A stretch of DNA of 64,000 nt, from positions 439,271,502-439,335,501 of the forward strand of contig OZ010794.1 of the NCBI GenBank assembly GCA_963932465.1, written 5' to 3'. The notes below the pieces were generated by a model. The model was not told the DNA's origin. It was given only the letters and a program-made list of their open reading frames with translations, and searched no databases. This document shows positions 1 through 11,161 of the stretch, one piece after another. Source of the DNA: Maratus speciosus. Taxonomy: Eukaryota > Arthropoda > Arachnida > Araneae > Salticidae. A program made the position numbers and the translations under genes. How positions within the stretch are numbered: position 1 is the stretch's first letter; each line of letters opens with the position of its first letter.

Positions 1-322
1 AATTTTTTTTTTGTAGTTTTTAGCGTCATTTGTTTAACTTTGGCAACTCAAGTACTCTATTTCTGTAGAAAGTAAAGGCAACAATAGTTGGAAAATAGCA
101 ATTATATCTTTTTGTTGCCATTTTCCCATAAAAACTGAAAAAAAAATATACTTAAAATACGTGCTATTTTGAAAAAGTATAAATGAATGATTTCTGATAA
201 AACATGGGAGGTATTATAAACTGAATTGAATTTTAAGTATCTATATTAATATTATAAACAAATGAAGTCATATGAATCATGAGATAGCCGATTTTTTTTG
301 TCGAGTTTCTTGAATGACGCTA

Positions 323-358
<36 letters not shown>

Positions 359-868
359 ATTTGTGTATTATTCAGCGATGGTGACGTCCTATGCGTATTT
401 TACAGTAGATGTTTAATACCAGATCGCAAATGAAGAATTCTTCAGCGGATGCGGATTACATCATTTTATATATAAAAAAAAGCGTGTGTTTTAAGTCTTA
501 AAACTGAAATATGCTTTGCATTATCTATGTTTATATACACACATATGTATATATCTTTTCATCGGTGGCGACACTAAATTCTGAAAAAGCAGAATTCCTG
601 TTTTCTATTTATATAAATAATTTTCTGTTTCCCTTCTTTTTTTTTTTTTTTTTTTTTTTTACAAAAAATAATGAATACTTTTCTTAGTACATACACATAC
701 ATATCTTCATAATAATGGTAATTCAAAATATAGCAAAAAATTGTACATCACTTCAATTTATATTTAATCGATAATTACATGCAAAAAATTTTGGTTTAAA
801 TATTTTAATAAAAAATTAATATTAATATATATATATATTGTTGGGTGTAAAATTAAACTTAATGAAAA

Positions 869-917
<49 letters not shown>

Positions 918-1108
918 TAATTTTATGTCTTTTTTTTTCTTTCCTAACCCTCCTTTTTTTACTGACTGCACCATTTAGATTTCAATATGTGTTTAAGTTC
1001 GGGTTTAAGAATTTATTAAAAAAAAATAATAAAACAGGCTGGTGCCTCAATTTTCTCGTACTCAAAAAATATTTTTCTTTTAAAAGATAAATAAAATTTA
1101 TTACAGTG
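1..1108. other. Gene-free AT-rich flank with homopolymers
   Basis: No gene is visible. The stretch holds long T tracts (about 325-358 and 638-660), an A tract of about 44 bases (871-914), a short TA run near 825-838, and the dispersed repeat copy listed separately at 386-616. It ends at the AGTG target duplication (1105-1108) of the LTR retrotransposon. Confidence 0.6.
386..616 (+). repeat. Dispersed repeat, copy 1 (second copy at 53.6 kb)
   Basis: This segment matches 53590-54145 over its whole length. Shared stretches include GAATTCTTCAGCGGATGC, GTGTTTTAAGTCTTAAAACT and TTCTGAAAAAGCAGAATTCC. Copy 1 lacks the 343-bp MITE that interrupts the other copy, so it serves as the empty site. No protein or TIR was recognised, so the class is unknown. 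Confidence 0.6.
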
Positions 1109-1441
1109 TGTCTGGCTAGCTCAGTTTCAAATCACACAGAAATTTAACATAATTTCAAAATATCATTTTCTCGGGGTAGCTTTTTAAATATTTTTTATTT
1201 AATCTTGATAAGACGGCACATCACAAGTAGAACGGCACATAACACATAGACACAAAATAAAAAAAGGCGCGAATAACTTTCTACATGTTAGCACAACTCA
1301 AAAACAGAACACAACTACAGTCAACGCTGTAACAGAACACTCTCCAACTCACAGCATTTCTCATTCGGCAAAGCTCACGGAAAACGGTCACGTGACTGCC
1401 GGTAGAGTCTATTTGTTTTAAAACGGGTGGCGCGCGTTACA
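1109..1441 (-). repeat. 3' LTR (minus orientation)
   Basis: It is identical to 6197-6529 except for one transition. It ends in TGT/ACA and contains the last 22 codons and stop of the Gag-Pol frame, so coding sequence runs through the polypurine tract into the LTR. Confidence 0.95.
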
Positions 1442-4400
1442 TCCTCCCCCTCTGTTTCCGATTTACGTCTCGGAGAGGAAACAGGATGCTTTCTGGGTCT
1501 TCCTCTTTTCCTTAAGGGTGCAACTGGAATAGTTTCAGTTTCTTGAAATGGTGACAAAGCGGAAACATGGTAAGACCCAATTCGCTCAGTAGGATTGTCC
1601 AGGCTAGCAATGTCATATGTCACTAGTGACTTTTGAGTCAAAACTATGTATGGCCCATCTCTCTTAGGCATAAATTTGGCTGTTTTATTTTTACTTGCTT
1701 TGCTCACAGGATGTAGGTTAACCCATACTTTATCACCAGGTGCGAAATACATTCGTCTACGATTTTTATCGTAATATTTCTTCCGCTGATCTTGTTTCAT
1801 TTCAACACGCTCTTTCACACTTTTTGAAATATTTGCAAGACGTTTAAGATATGGGGTTATTTCCGGAACAAAATTGTCATTTTCCACAACAGCTCTAAAA
1901 TCGTTCACCACATCATCGATTGTTCTTAATTCTCGACCAAATTGCAGATAGGCAGCAGTTTGGCCAGTTGTATCAGATTTGGCAGAGTTCATAGCAAATC
2001 TAATAAAAGGAAGTTTATCAATCCAGGAAGTGTGTTCATCCCCAACAAGGATTGCTATTCGAGGTTTCAAGTCTCTATTTTTGCGTTCTACTGGATTGGC
2101 CTGAGGATGGTACAAAGGTGTCAATGATTGGTCTATTCCAAGAATGTAACAAACTTGTTGTAGAACAGCGCTCACAAACTGAGGGCCGTTATCACTTATG
2201 AGTCTTCTTGGGATACCATAACGAAGGAAGATCTCTTCAATCAGAGTAGTCGCACATTCTTGTGCAGTAGCAGTTGTTAAGGCAAATAGTTCGACCCATT
2301 TGGTGGCACAATCTTCTACTATAAAAATCCATCGATGCCCATCTTTACTAGGAGGCAATGGTCCAAAGAGATCAATGCTGAGGGTCTCAAACCGCTGAGC
2401 ATAAGCAGGTGTTCGTAATAAACCGGCTGGTTTCTGATTTGTTGCTTTATAACGAGCGCACTCTGGGCACTTCTTCACATATTCAGAAATGTATGCTCTC
2501 ATGCCTGTCCAATAATATCTTTTAGCAATTCTCTGATAAGTTCCTGCTTCACCATAATGTCCGGCTGAAGGGTCGTCATGATGAAGTTTCAAAATATTTT
2601 GTCTTTCTTGTACTGGAACTACCAGTTGCGCTTCTTCGGCATCTGATTCGGGAGCATACCTATAAAGCACACCTTGATTCATCAGGAATCCTCTATCAGT
2701 CCAATTGGCGAAATCTTCGCTTTTCTGTTCGTCTTCAAAAGAATCTATGATCTTTTTAAGGTTTTCATCTTGCAGCTGTGCTTCTCTGATATCTTTTGGA
2801 CTTCTTGTTGGCATGTCTATGCTGACAAAATTGCATGTCTCACAGAAAGCAGATTGATGATTACAGACAGGGCGTGACAGCATGTCAGCCACGGCATTAG
2901 ATTTTCCAGGTTCATATACTATTTTCTTCTTAATAATTTCTTTCTTAGCCGGAGTCATCCGGTTAGGTGGTGCAGCAACAGGAGCACTATCACCTGTATT
3001 CATACGAAGCTCCACAAACGGGGTTGTCTCTCCCCCTGGTTGAAAACAGTTTTCATACCTTTTCAGATCATTAAGTTTGTCCCTTTCATCGGAATTTAGA
3101 TTTTTGCCTTCATCTTCACGTACCGGGTACGGACTGACTTCGACCGCACTAGCTGACGTTTTATTTTCTTCTTCGTATTTGTCTACAAAATAAAACTTTT
3201 TCTTAGGTTTATCATTGAAATACCATGTTTTGTTGGCAGTATCTAACACTATGTTAGCATTATGCAAGAAATCCATGCCTAAAAGAGTTCTATTACCCTT
3301 GGCATCTGGTAATACAATGAACTCAGTTTCGAAGACTCGACCTTCAATCTCTACGGGCACAGTGGCAGACAAAGTGTCTCTAACCACCGTAATTCCGTCA
3401 GCTAACGTTACTTCATGGGTATGAGGGTTCAATGCAACACCAGTTTTTAAAAATAATTGATACATACGTTCTCCCGCAATAGAACGATTCGCTCCCGTAT
3501 CTGCACAGACTAGCACCTTCTTATTGCAGATCGTGATAGGCACATTTGGAGCTGAAACTGCTAATGTATTTAAACTATATAGCTCAAGACGATGTGCTTG
3601 AACAGTTTGTTTTTTAACCGTAGGGGAACAATCTGGACATTTCTTCTTTATAAATCCCAATTTACCACAACCATAGCAAACAATATCGGATTCTATGCGT
3701 CGATTAGCAAACTTACGGGAAGATCTGTCTTCTTTTGGAGGCTTACTCTGCTTCCAATTATTTTCTCGACGAGAAAACTCCTTTTTCTCTTGGGGTACAA
3801 CCGGATCCCTTTTAGGAAACGTAGATCTAATAATGTCATACGCATCTAATTTTTCGGCAAGGTCGACTGGCGAATTTAAATTTCCCCAATCATCTAACAT
3901 ATGTTGTTTGCATTCAACAGGCACGCACCTTTTCATTTGATCAGCTATGATAAGATCCTGAAGAGCTTCAAAAGACGTTACAGTTAATTCTTTAAGCCAG
4001 TTTTCAAAATAAGCTCGAAGTTCGAAATAATAATCTCGCCAAGTTATTTCCTTGGTCTTGCGATGAGTAAAGAACAGCTGCCTAAACTTTTCGGCACTAA
4101 TTTTAAACCTTTTTAGAAGTAAATCTTTAACATGTGAAAATTTTGAAGCGTTTTCTTCTGATTCACGAGCGATAAGCGTAGAGATAGAAGACGGTACAAC
4201 ACTGAGTAAATACGAAACCCACATATGCTCTGGTACCTTCGAGAGCTTTAATTGACGTTCCAGGAGCACCAAAAACAAGGTTACATCATCAGTTTCTGGC
4301 CTGAATGTAGGCAACAGCTTTTGGATATCTATCTTACTCTCCGGGTGAGACATTACCCCTGCTGCATTACCACCTACCGCTCCACTGGAAGTACTTTGGC

Positions 4401-4734
4401 TCTGAGCCTGTAACTTGAGCTTCTCAAGCTCAAAATTCATCTCAAGCTTTTTTAACTCTAACTCTTCCGCTCTATGCTTTTCTTCTAATTCTAATTTGCG
4501 CTGTTCTAACTCAGCTGCTTTTTGTTTTTCCTCTAAATCCCGTCTGCGTTGTTCTTCCTCGCGAGTCGAAATTTGGTTTCTCACTAATGAATTTACAAAA
4601 TCAACTTCGTAGGAGGGGGAGGATTTAATTTTTTCACGCAATGTGACAACTGTCATAGAGGGTTGAACATCTAAATTCATTTCTAACGCAACCTGATATA
4701 AGTCCTCTTTACGAGCTTTATTAAGTTCAGACAT
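1375..4734 (-). CDS. Gag-protease-integrase polyprotein lacking RT and RNase H
   Basis: The frame starts at the methionine at 4734; an in-frame Met at 4773 would add 13 residues but starts unlike the expected Gag. Length is 1119 aa. Residues 59-111 are a Glu/Lys/Leu-rich coiled coil. About 200-305 is a helical Gag core. A zinc knuckle at 353-366 has Cys353, Cys356 and Cys366 but Phe361 where His is expected. The retropepsin motif DTG starts at Asp412. At about 602-606 the sequence jumps from the pre-RT linker (TPAKKEI) straight to the post-RNase H motif (VYEPGKSNAVADMLSRP); no Y/FxDD or RNase H core is present. Integrase follows: a His/His/Cys/Cys zinc finger (H719, H726, C756, C759), catalytic Asp788, Asp848, Glu883 (34 residues between the last two), and a GPY module at 1027-1029. 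The deletion is in frame and no stop or frameshift is seen. Function: structural and integration proteins, not reverse transcription. Confidence 0.93.
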   Translation of the reverse strand: MSELNKARKEDLYQVALEMNLDVQPSMTVVTLREKIKSSPSYEVDFVNSLVRNQISTREEEQRRRDLEEKQKAAELEQRKLELEEKHRAEELELKKLEMNFELEKLKLQAQSQSTSSGAVGGNAAGVMSHPESKIDIQKLLPTFRPETDDVTLFLVLLERQLKLSKVPEHMWVSYLLSVVPSSISTLIARESEENASKFSHVKDLLLKRFKISAEKFRQLFFTHRKTKEITWRDYYFELRAYFENWLKELTVTSFEALQDLIIADQMKRCVPVECKQHMLDDWGNLNSPVDLAEKLDAYDIIRSTFPKRDPVVPQEKKEFSRRENNWKQSKPPKEDRSSRKFANRRIESDIVCYGCGKLGFIKKKCPDCSPTVKKQTVQAHRLELYSLNTLAVSAPNVPITICNKKVLVCADTGANRSIAGERMYQLFLKTGVALNPHTHEVTLADGITVVRDTLSATVPVEIEGRVFETEFIVLPDAKGNRTLLGMDFLHNANIVLDTANKTWYFNDKPKKKFYFVDKYEEENKTSASAVEVSPYPVREDEGKNLNSDERDKLNDLKRYENCFQPGGETTPFVELRMNTGDSAPVAAPPNRMTPAKKEIIKKKIVYEPGKSNAVADMLSRPVCNHQSAFCETCNFVSIDMPTRSPKDIREAQLQDENLKKIIDSFEDEQKSEDFANWTDRGFLMNQGVLYRYAPESDAEEAQLVVPVQERQNILKLHHDDPSAGHYGEAGTYQRIAKRYYWTGMRAYISEYVKKCPECARYKATNQKPAGLLRTPAYAQRFETLSIDLFGPLPPSKDGHRWIFIVEDCATKWVELFALTTATAQECATTLIEEIFLRYGIPRRLISDNGPQFVSAVLQQVCYILGIDQSLTPLYHPQANPVERKNRDLKPRIAILVGDEHTSWIDKLPFIRFAMNSAKSDTTGQTAAYLQFGRELRTIDDVVNDFRAVVENDNFVPEITPYLKRLANISKSVKERVEMKQDQRKKYYDKNRRRMYFAPGDKVWVNLHPVSKASKNKTAKFMPKRDGPYIVLTQKSLVTYDIASLDNPTERIGSYHVSALSPFQETETIPVAPLRKRGRPRKHPVSSPRRKSETEGEDVTRATRFKTNRLYRQSRDRFP
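1442..1454 (-). other. Polypurine tract for plus-strand priming
   Basis: On the minus strand this reads as a run of G and A (CAGAGGGGGAGGA) directly before the 3' LTR. That is the expected position and composition of a retrotransposon PPT. It lies inside the Gag-Pol coding frame. Confidence 0.8.
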
Positions 4735-6196
4735 TTTAAACTTTAACAAAACAACAAAACGAGTACCCCACAAATGCCGAAAATTTGTTTAAATTATTCC
4801 CCAAACGTGTGAGCTTTGCCGTTACAACTCATATAAACAAGACTTTAATAAAGCAAAACAGTAAGGTTTAACATTAGCAAAACTCTTGACTACAAAACAA
4901 AACAAACTTTAAATTCCTGCAGGTATAAATAAACTGTATGGCCATACCGCGACACTTAATCTAAACAATATTTTAACCAATATAAAACCATTTACTGAAT
5001 AGTTAACACTTTCAAACAATATTCTAAATAATATAAAACACATAATTGAATAATTAAAATTTCAACCAATATTATTATTATATTACTAACGCTACTTAAT
5101 ATCGGTTTCATTCAATATCACTTTAAAAGAAAATAAAGTTTCTTTTATAAACAAATAATAAATACAAAACTTACTCATTCCGTTTTGGAAATGAATCACA
5201 TTCAAGGCTTTTTCATCAGTAAATCAGCAACTCAAAATTAAATACTTACGTTTAGCATTTAAATAATAACAAACACTTAAATAAAAATAGTAATCATTTC
5301 TCTTACGAAACCAATAAAAAAAAATTAAATAAATAAAGACGCATCTTTATGAGAATTGCGATAGAATTATAAATAACATTTTAACAACCTATATTTGACT
5401 GAAAACAGTTTATTTTTTCCTCTTTTAAAAGAAAAGAAAAAAAAAATCATGGAACATAAATGAATAAATACTTCTTTCGCTTCCGCTCTCACTCACTCTC
5501 TTTTCTTTCTTTTTTTTTTTTATGAATCAAAATATTTTACTTAAAGCAAAGTAAAAATTAAAGACACATGAACAGAATCAAAGTAAAATTTTTCAGAATA
5601 ATGGGTGAGGGAGGGGGGAAGGGGAAATATGCAATACAAACATGACAGGAAAATAATAGAATGAATTAAAATTTAATAATGTCAAAAATATTTAGAATTT
5701 TTAGAATATCAATGTTACGAAGTCAAGAATGCATTCTTTTTATTAAACAAACTATGGATCCATTCAATTTAAAAATAGCTTACTTGTTGATAATATTTTG
5801 TAGAATAAACAAATCTTGTAGAATAAAACTATAGGCACAAACACTGTAGGCACCGTTCTAAGAACAAATGAAGCGAGAGTCCCTTAAAGCACAAACATCC
5901 TAGAACTTTCTTTAGGACATTAACGAGATATTTTGTAGAACTTTAACTTGAGAAAATAAGAACAAAGATAACGAAACATTTCAGATTCAGAACATATTTC
6001 ACGTGCACTCACGAAGACGACCGGTCGTGCCATTTTTTTTTTCTCTGCATGCTCGTAAAAACAACACTTTATGATTAAAAATATATCACTATATCACTTG
6101 ACTTGGAGAATGAGGAAATAATATTGCGAACACTTTTGAAAAATTTGGATGTTAACATTTTTCTTCGAATTCGTGGCCCGAGTTGGGTAGCCAAAT
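4735..6196 (-). other. Untranslated leader of the LTR element with primer-binding-like site
   Basis: This 1.46 kb leader between the 5' LTR and the Gag start has no substantial frame and is AT-rich. Three bases inside the LTR, at 6193 downwards, the minus strand reads TGGCTACCCAACTCGGG, starting with the TGG complementary to a tRNA CCA end. I could not assign the tRNA. A G-rich patch lies at about 5609-5626 and a T/A patch at 5507-5521. Confidence 0.7.
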
Positions 6197-6529
6197 TGTC
6201 TGGCTAGCTCAGTTTCAAATCACACAGAAATTTAACATAATTTCAAAATATCATTTTCTCGGGGTAGCTTTTTAAATATTTTTTATTTAATCTTGATAAG
6301 ACGGCACATCACAAGTAGAACGGCACATAACACATAGACACAAAATAAAAAAAAGCGCGAATAACTTTCTACATGTTAGCACAACTCAAAAACAGAACAC
6401 AACTACAGTCAACGCTGTAACAGAACACTCTCCAACTCACAGCATTTCTCATTCGGCAAAGCTCACGGAAAACGGTCACGTGACTGCCGGTAGAGTCTAT
6501 TTGTTTTAAAACGGGTGGCGCGCGTTACA
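6197..6529 (-). repeat. 5' LTR (minus orientation)
   Basis: Partner of 1109-1441, with 332 of 333 bases identical. It is followed on the right by the AGTG target duplication. It should carry the element's promoter; I saw no convincing TATA box. Confidence 0.95.
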
Positions 6530-6533
6530 AGTG

Positions 6534-7426
6534 TATTTTTTTATATTTGTTAAATACACTTTTATACATTTATATAAAATTTACTTCCGTAATATCAATA
6601 AATAAATTCTATTTTTGTGGTTCTCACAAATAAATTATTTTACTCCAGTATCAATTAATATTAAATAATTTTTAATACCCATAATATATTAAATAATTTG
6701 AGGTGTTTTTTAAAAATAATAATTTTAGTTGTATATTTCTAGTTACTAATTGTTTTATGATACATTTTGAAATTTTTATGAATGTCACAAGGGCCGCTTT
6801 TAAAGTGTTAGAGCGCTTTTAGACCCCAGTTCTAATATTTATTTACGTGCAAAAATGAGTTCCAGGTTGCATCAGAAACATTTGGCTGTTAAGTGAGAAA
6901 AATAATTTTCAGAAACCCTCGAAAACAGAATTCGAATGAAGATTTTAAAAAGTGCTTGTACTAAACCTATTTATAAATTATTTAATTTAAATTTAAATAT
7001 CTTTTCCCTTAGTCTTAATACTTTAAACTAAGTTTCAATTTTAATTGAGCTTGAACTTATCCTAATGCTAAATAAATAAATTTAAAAAGCACTAAATTAC
7101 AAAAATAGTTATAAATTTCAGATTTTTTTTTCTTTTACTTAGAAGAATTTTTGAAACAGCTACCCACCAAATTATTCATTGTAGCTGTATGGAGAATTTA
7201 CTTTAAAAAATAGATTTTTTTAAATTAAAAAAACATTCAACAAAAGGAACAATTTATTAAGCAAAATTAATAATTTATAAAACAAAATGAACAATATATT
7301 AAAGAAATTAATTTTTTTTATTAAACAAAATTAATAATTTATTAAACAATATTAAGCATTTATTAAACAAAATATAAATAAAGATGAACTATAAAAAAAT
7401 TACACAAAATAAATAATACCCAAATA
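6534..7426. other. AT-rich spacer with degenerate short tandem repeat
   Basis: No gene is seen. At about 7237-7375 a degenerate motif of the type ATTTATTAAACAAAATTAAT recurs several times, like a decayed minisatellite. Confidence 0.5.
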
Positions 7427-8245
7427 CAGTAGAACCTCGACTGTCCGAAGTAAGTGGGACTGACCCTCTTTCGTAAAATCGAAATTTTCGAATAATCGAG
7501 AATGCTTCCATTTTAAGATTAAGGTGAAATGGATGCGCTATTTCTCATTATGGTAACAAGTGCTTAATAAAAATAAAGCAATAGAAACAAGAATAAATTA
7601 CCTGAGTTTTAATTTTGAAATTAAGTATCTTTTACATATTTCACAAGGGTTTGAAACAATATTTTGTTTGTCGCAGTTTTGATTGCCTTTGCTTTGAAGC
7701 TCTATCACGAAGTTTTTAACACTTTCCGGCGCGGAATATTTCTGTTTATAAACTGATGAAACAACGGACTGACAGAAGAATTTATAAACGAATTTATTAG
7801 AAAATATGAACTTCCTGATTTTCACGTACATTATAAAAAGAAAATTCTAATTAAATATTCTTGGTGCCATTTGTCAGATTTGGAATTAAAATTGGATGTC
7901 CTTTTTTTAAGGACACCGCCCTCGAAAGGGTTAAATATTTTTAGTTCGCCAGTATCACAGTCTTTCTGCTGCTCCAGCCAAGACAAACCTTTTGCAAAAC
8001 ATTCAAAAGCTTCAGAATCACTAATTTGTTCGATTTCTCCGTTCGTTCCACTCCTCAGTTTACGAGAGCTCAAGTTAAATTCAAAGGAATTCTAAGAAAG
8101 GGGATCGAAAATATTTATATGTACTCGTGGTTAGGAAAGGACCACTTGAACACGAGGAATATGAAAAAAAAAAAAAAAAAAAAAAAAAAAGCTTTTAAAA
8201 TGGATTTTGGTTAACCGAGAGTTTCGGATAAAAGAGGTTCTACTG
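7427..8245 (-). mobile_element. Tigger/pogo-type element remnant
   Basis: The ends are CAGTAGAACCTC at left and its inverted match GAGGTTCTACTG at right, flanked by TA on both sides (7425-7426, 8246-8247). This is typical of Tigger/pogo elements. It is 819 bp and keeps only a piece of the transposase C-terminal region (7831-8073, minus). An A tract of about 28 bases sits at 8163-8190. A related copy is at 51271-51768. Confidence 0.8.
7831..8073 (-). pseudogene. Tigger transposase C-terminal fragment
   Basis: The minus-strand frame contains FECFAKGLSWLEQQKDCDT, which matches my knowledge of the tail region of Tigger/jerky-like transposases (KGLxWLEQQxDCD). The catalytic DDE domain and HTH domains are absent. 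The frame then runs into unrelated sequence. The same motif survives in the copy at 51.4 kb on the plus strand, so both derive from one internally deleted parent. Confidence 0.65.
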
Positions 8246-8983
8246 TAAAATGATTTTGTCGGATAAGTTTTTATAACATTTTAAAAAGTCAATATAATAT
8301 ATATATTTTTTTACAGTATGTGAAACATTTATTATTACTAACTGTGAGAAACTGCTTTCCAACGCGCACACTGTTGTTGCTGAGAAACTAGTTTTACAGG
8401 CAAACTTAGATAACTGATACAAAACGTATTCAGCGATGCAAGAGGTTGAATTTTGTGACTTTTTTGGAAAATCAGCGATGTGTTTTGGCCATTTAAGTAG
8501 AAAATTCCACAAAGCGAAGTTTCTATGGCCATGGGCGTCGGCAGATCGAAATCAAAGGAGAGGCAAGATTTTGAGCCGCCATAGGTCGAGTTTTTAAAAG
8601 GTAGAATAATCATGAACTAAGATTTTCTTTTTTTTTTCTTTTTGTCAGAATCCCTCGTGGAAGACAATCTTCAAGCATATCAACATAAAAAGAAAAACTG
8701 TACATAAATTTAACAATAAAAAATATTAAATATGTATTCAAAAATAAGTTTTCAGTAGCATTTCAGTTTTCATTTTTCAAAATACAGAACTGAAACGGTA
8801 CTTCCTTTTTTTTTTTTTTTTTTTTTTTTTTTTGTCAAGGAGACTCTTACTTCCTGGATCCCTCGTTTACGATAAATTTAAAACACATGAACATGAACGT
8901 AGAGAAAAAAAAGACAATAATAAATTGACTACTATGGGAAGTTACAAAATATACTTTTTCTCTTAGTATATAATTACTTTGTC
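8246..8983. other. Spacer, no gene seen
   Basis: AT-rich sequence with T tracts at about 8626-8640 and 8804-8833. No gene or clear terminal repeat was found. Confidence 0.4.
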
Positions 8984-9079
8984 TTAAAGCTGTTCTCAAA
9001 TCCAAAGAGGAAACTTTATGACATAAGTTTTAATTTACTTTTCAATTCCTACTATTAGTTCACGCTCTCCCTATATATC

Positions 9080-9475
9080 TTGTTCAAGTTTTCAATCGTT
9101 AATAAAATACTTATCATTCATCCACTCAAGTTCAAATACATTTTGTTTTAATTTGTAGTGGATGACACTTGATGTTAATACAGATTTTTTACAAATATTT
9201 AATAATTCATTAATTAAATTTAATTAATTTTAGTTTTATATGGGAGAAAAAAAATTCTCTTATTCAAATTTTTAATCGTTAATAAAATACTTATTATTCA
9301 TCCATTCAAGTTCAAATAAATTTTTTAAAACTTGTAGTGGATGACGCTTGGTGTTAATACAGTTTTTTCAAATATTAATTCATTCATTAAATTAAATTAA
9401 TTAATTTTAGTTTTATATGGGATAAAAAAAAATTATCTTATTCATATTTTCAATTGTTAATAAAATACTTATTAT
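9080..9475 (+). repeat. Tandem repeat, period about 180 bp, 2.2 copies
   Basis: The phrase CGTTAATAAAATACTTAT recurs at about 9095, 9276 and (one change) 9454. The units differ by scattered substitutions and small indels. It lies inside the MITE at 8984-10397 and is absent from the 36.4 and 55.9 kb relatives. Confidence 0.7.
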
Positions 9476-9810
9476 TCAACCTAAGTAGGAATTGACTTTA
9501 ATTTTTTTTTTTTTTATTACTTGTTATTTGGAAACGCATGAAACTGGCAGGTGTTATTCAGAAACTATGCGATCGTAAGACGTTTCCAGTTTTTCTTTGT
9601 AACCGCAATAGATCTTTCAGAGAATAGCCGTTTTGAACCGAATTTCTGGACGAAAAGAGAAAAACCAGTCATAGAAGGAAGGAAAACGTCTTGTTGTGTG
9701 ATCAAAATCGCTTATAACTCGGTAGGTAATTTATTTATCAAAAAATGGAAACACACTTAGATTCCAAATCGCTTCCATAGTCAGCTCTACCAGATTTATA
9801 CCTATACGTT

Positions 9811-10336
9811 TTAACCCTTTATGTACTGAATTATGAATTCATGAAAATTTTATCTTCTAAAGCAGTTTTCGTGAATTGTTTAAACTACATTAGAAGATTT
9901 ACATAACCATTTAATAAATTTTAGAAGGATTTTAGAAAAATTGAAGGATATAGAAGGATTAATTAAATTAGAATTTATAATGATTATGTGCAATATTTAT
10001 AACCCCACTCAAATCTTTTATTTTAAGTATTTTTTTGTGTTTTGTAGAATTAGGAAATGCACAAATATAATGTTCTTACAATAGAAATATAGAAATATTT
10101 CCGAATTTAAAATTTCTCCCCCCCCCCCCCCCAACGCCAAGAAAGCTGAAAAGATGTAAAGACAAAAGAAATCATCGTTTTAAAAATATTTTTGTTTTGG
10201 GCGACCAATAATGCTTTTGGAACAAGATAAAGTAATGTATCTATAACTCATTCTAAACTGTATTGCAACTAGTACTATTAAATGAATATTATAAAAAGTT
10301 ATTTTAATGGTACTTATAAGGTAGATAAAGGGTTAA
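9811..10336. mobile_element. piggyBac-like MITE (TTAACCCTTTA ends) nested in another MITE
   Basis: The ends are TTAACCCTTTATG and the inverse of TTAACCCTTTATC. TTAA plus CCCTTT is the piggyBac signature. A 17-base C tract lies at about 10116-10132. It occupies a TTAA that is empty in the MITE copy at 55.85 kb. Confidence 0.7.
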
Positions 10337-10706
10337 AATGAGTCCGTCATTGTCTCAGATAGTTTCGCGCTTGTTGAGAACTTGAGAACAGCCTTAAGTC
10401 ACTCGGGTAGAATAAACTGTAAGTCTTTTTTCAAAATCATTTGTCAAACATAAAATTTAGTTACTGAATTTTCCAAATCGTGGGAGGGGGGGGGGGGATA
10501 ATAGTTGCCTTGCCGGCACAACTGTGGCAGCAGAGCTTTTCAACTGGTGTGCCTTGGCACACTGGCGTGCTGCAAAAATAGTCAAATTCTATAAGATATG
10601 TGCATGCAGCCATTTTGGAAATATTACAAAAGAAATCTCCAGTTCTCATCATCATATGTGTAAGACGAGAACATTTATGCAATGAAAAATATCAAAAACA
10701 AATCTA

Positions 10707-11159
10707 CCGGGTGTCCCAAAAAGCACTGACTGATTTTAAAATTCAATAACTTCCAAACGGTGACAGATATTAAAAAAATTCTTGCAGGAGGGTTATGCAT
10801 AAAGTCAAAAGTTTTTTTACAGTGATTTTCGATTTTAGTTCGAATTACAAACAATAGATGGCGCTGCGATCAATAGAGGCTAAATTCAGGCTCGATTTTT
10901 GGTACTTCGTGGCCCGGATAATACATTTCCATCTCCTTTTTCTGCATGGAACAACAGAAAGGACCACAAATCGAGCCTGAATTTAGCCTCTATTGATCGC
11001 AGCGCCATCTATTGTTTGTAATTCGAACTAAAATCGAAAATCACTGTAATAAAACTTTTGACTTTATGCATAACCCTCCTGCAAGAATTTTTTTAATATC
11101 TGTCACCGTTTGGAAGTTATTGAATTTTAAAATCAGTCAGTCCTTTTTGGGACACCCGG
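10707..11159. mobile_element. Foldback MITE, TA-flanked, CCGGGTGTCCC ends
   Basis: The two arms of about 200 bp are near-perfect inverted repeats: CCGGGTGTCCCAAAAAG at left, CTTTTTGGGACACCCGG with one difference at right. A central loop of about 55 bases separates them. TA lies on both sides (10705-10706, 11160-11161). There is no coding capacity. The high arm identity suggests recent origin or intra-arm conversion. Confidence 0.85.
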
Positions 11160-11161
11160 TA

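Larger units (their letters stand above)
1109..6529 (-). mobile_element. Ty3/gypsy-type LTR retrotransposon, young, internally deleted
   Basis: Two 333-bp LTRs (1109-1441 and 6197-6529), each TG...CA, differ at one base (G at 1266, A at 6354). They are flanked by the 4-bp duplication AGTG (1105-1108 and 6530-6533). The element reads on the minus strand: 5' LTR at right, primer-binding-like TGG sequence just inside it, a 1.46 kb leader, one Gag-Pol frame, a purine-rich tract, then the 3' LTR. Protease-before-integrase order and a GPY-type C-terminus fit Ty3/gypsy. Reverse transcriptase and RNase H are missing, so the copy cannot be autonomous. The near-identical LTRs imply a very recent insertion, presumably using enzymes supplied in trans (inference). 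Confidence 0.95.
8984..10397. mobile_element. TTAA-flanked MITE, family GGCTGTTCTCAA, with two internal insertions
   Basis: The left end is TTAAAGCTGTTCTCAAATCC and the right end is the inverse of TTAAGGCTGTTCTC. Relatives are at 36359-36777, 49860-50768 and 55852-56323. The basic unit is about 420-470 bp. This copy is enlarged by a roughly 180-bp tandem repeat (9080-9475) and a second TTAA element (9811-10336). The TTAA flanks suggest a piggyBac-type transposase (inference). Confidence 0.75.

Noticed and set aside
10535..10575. hAT-like end text (TTTTCAACTGGTGTGCC...)
   Set aside because: No matching right end was found, so no element was called.
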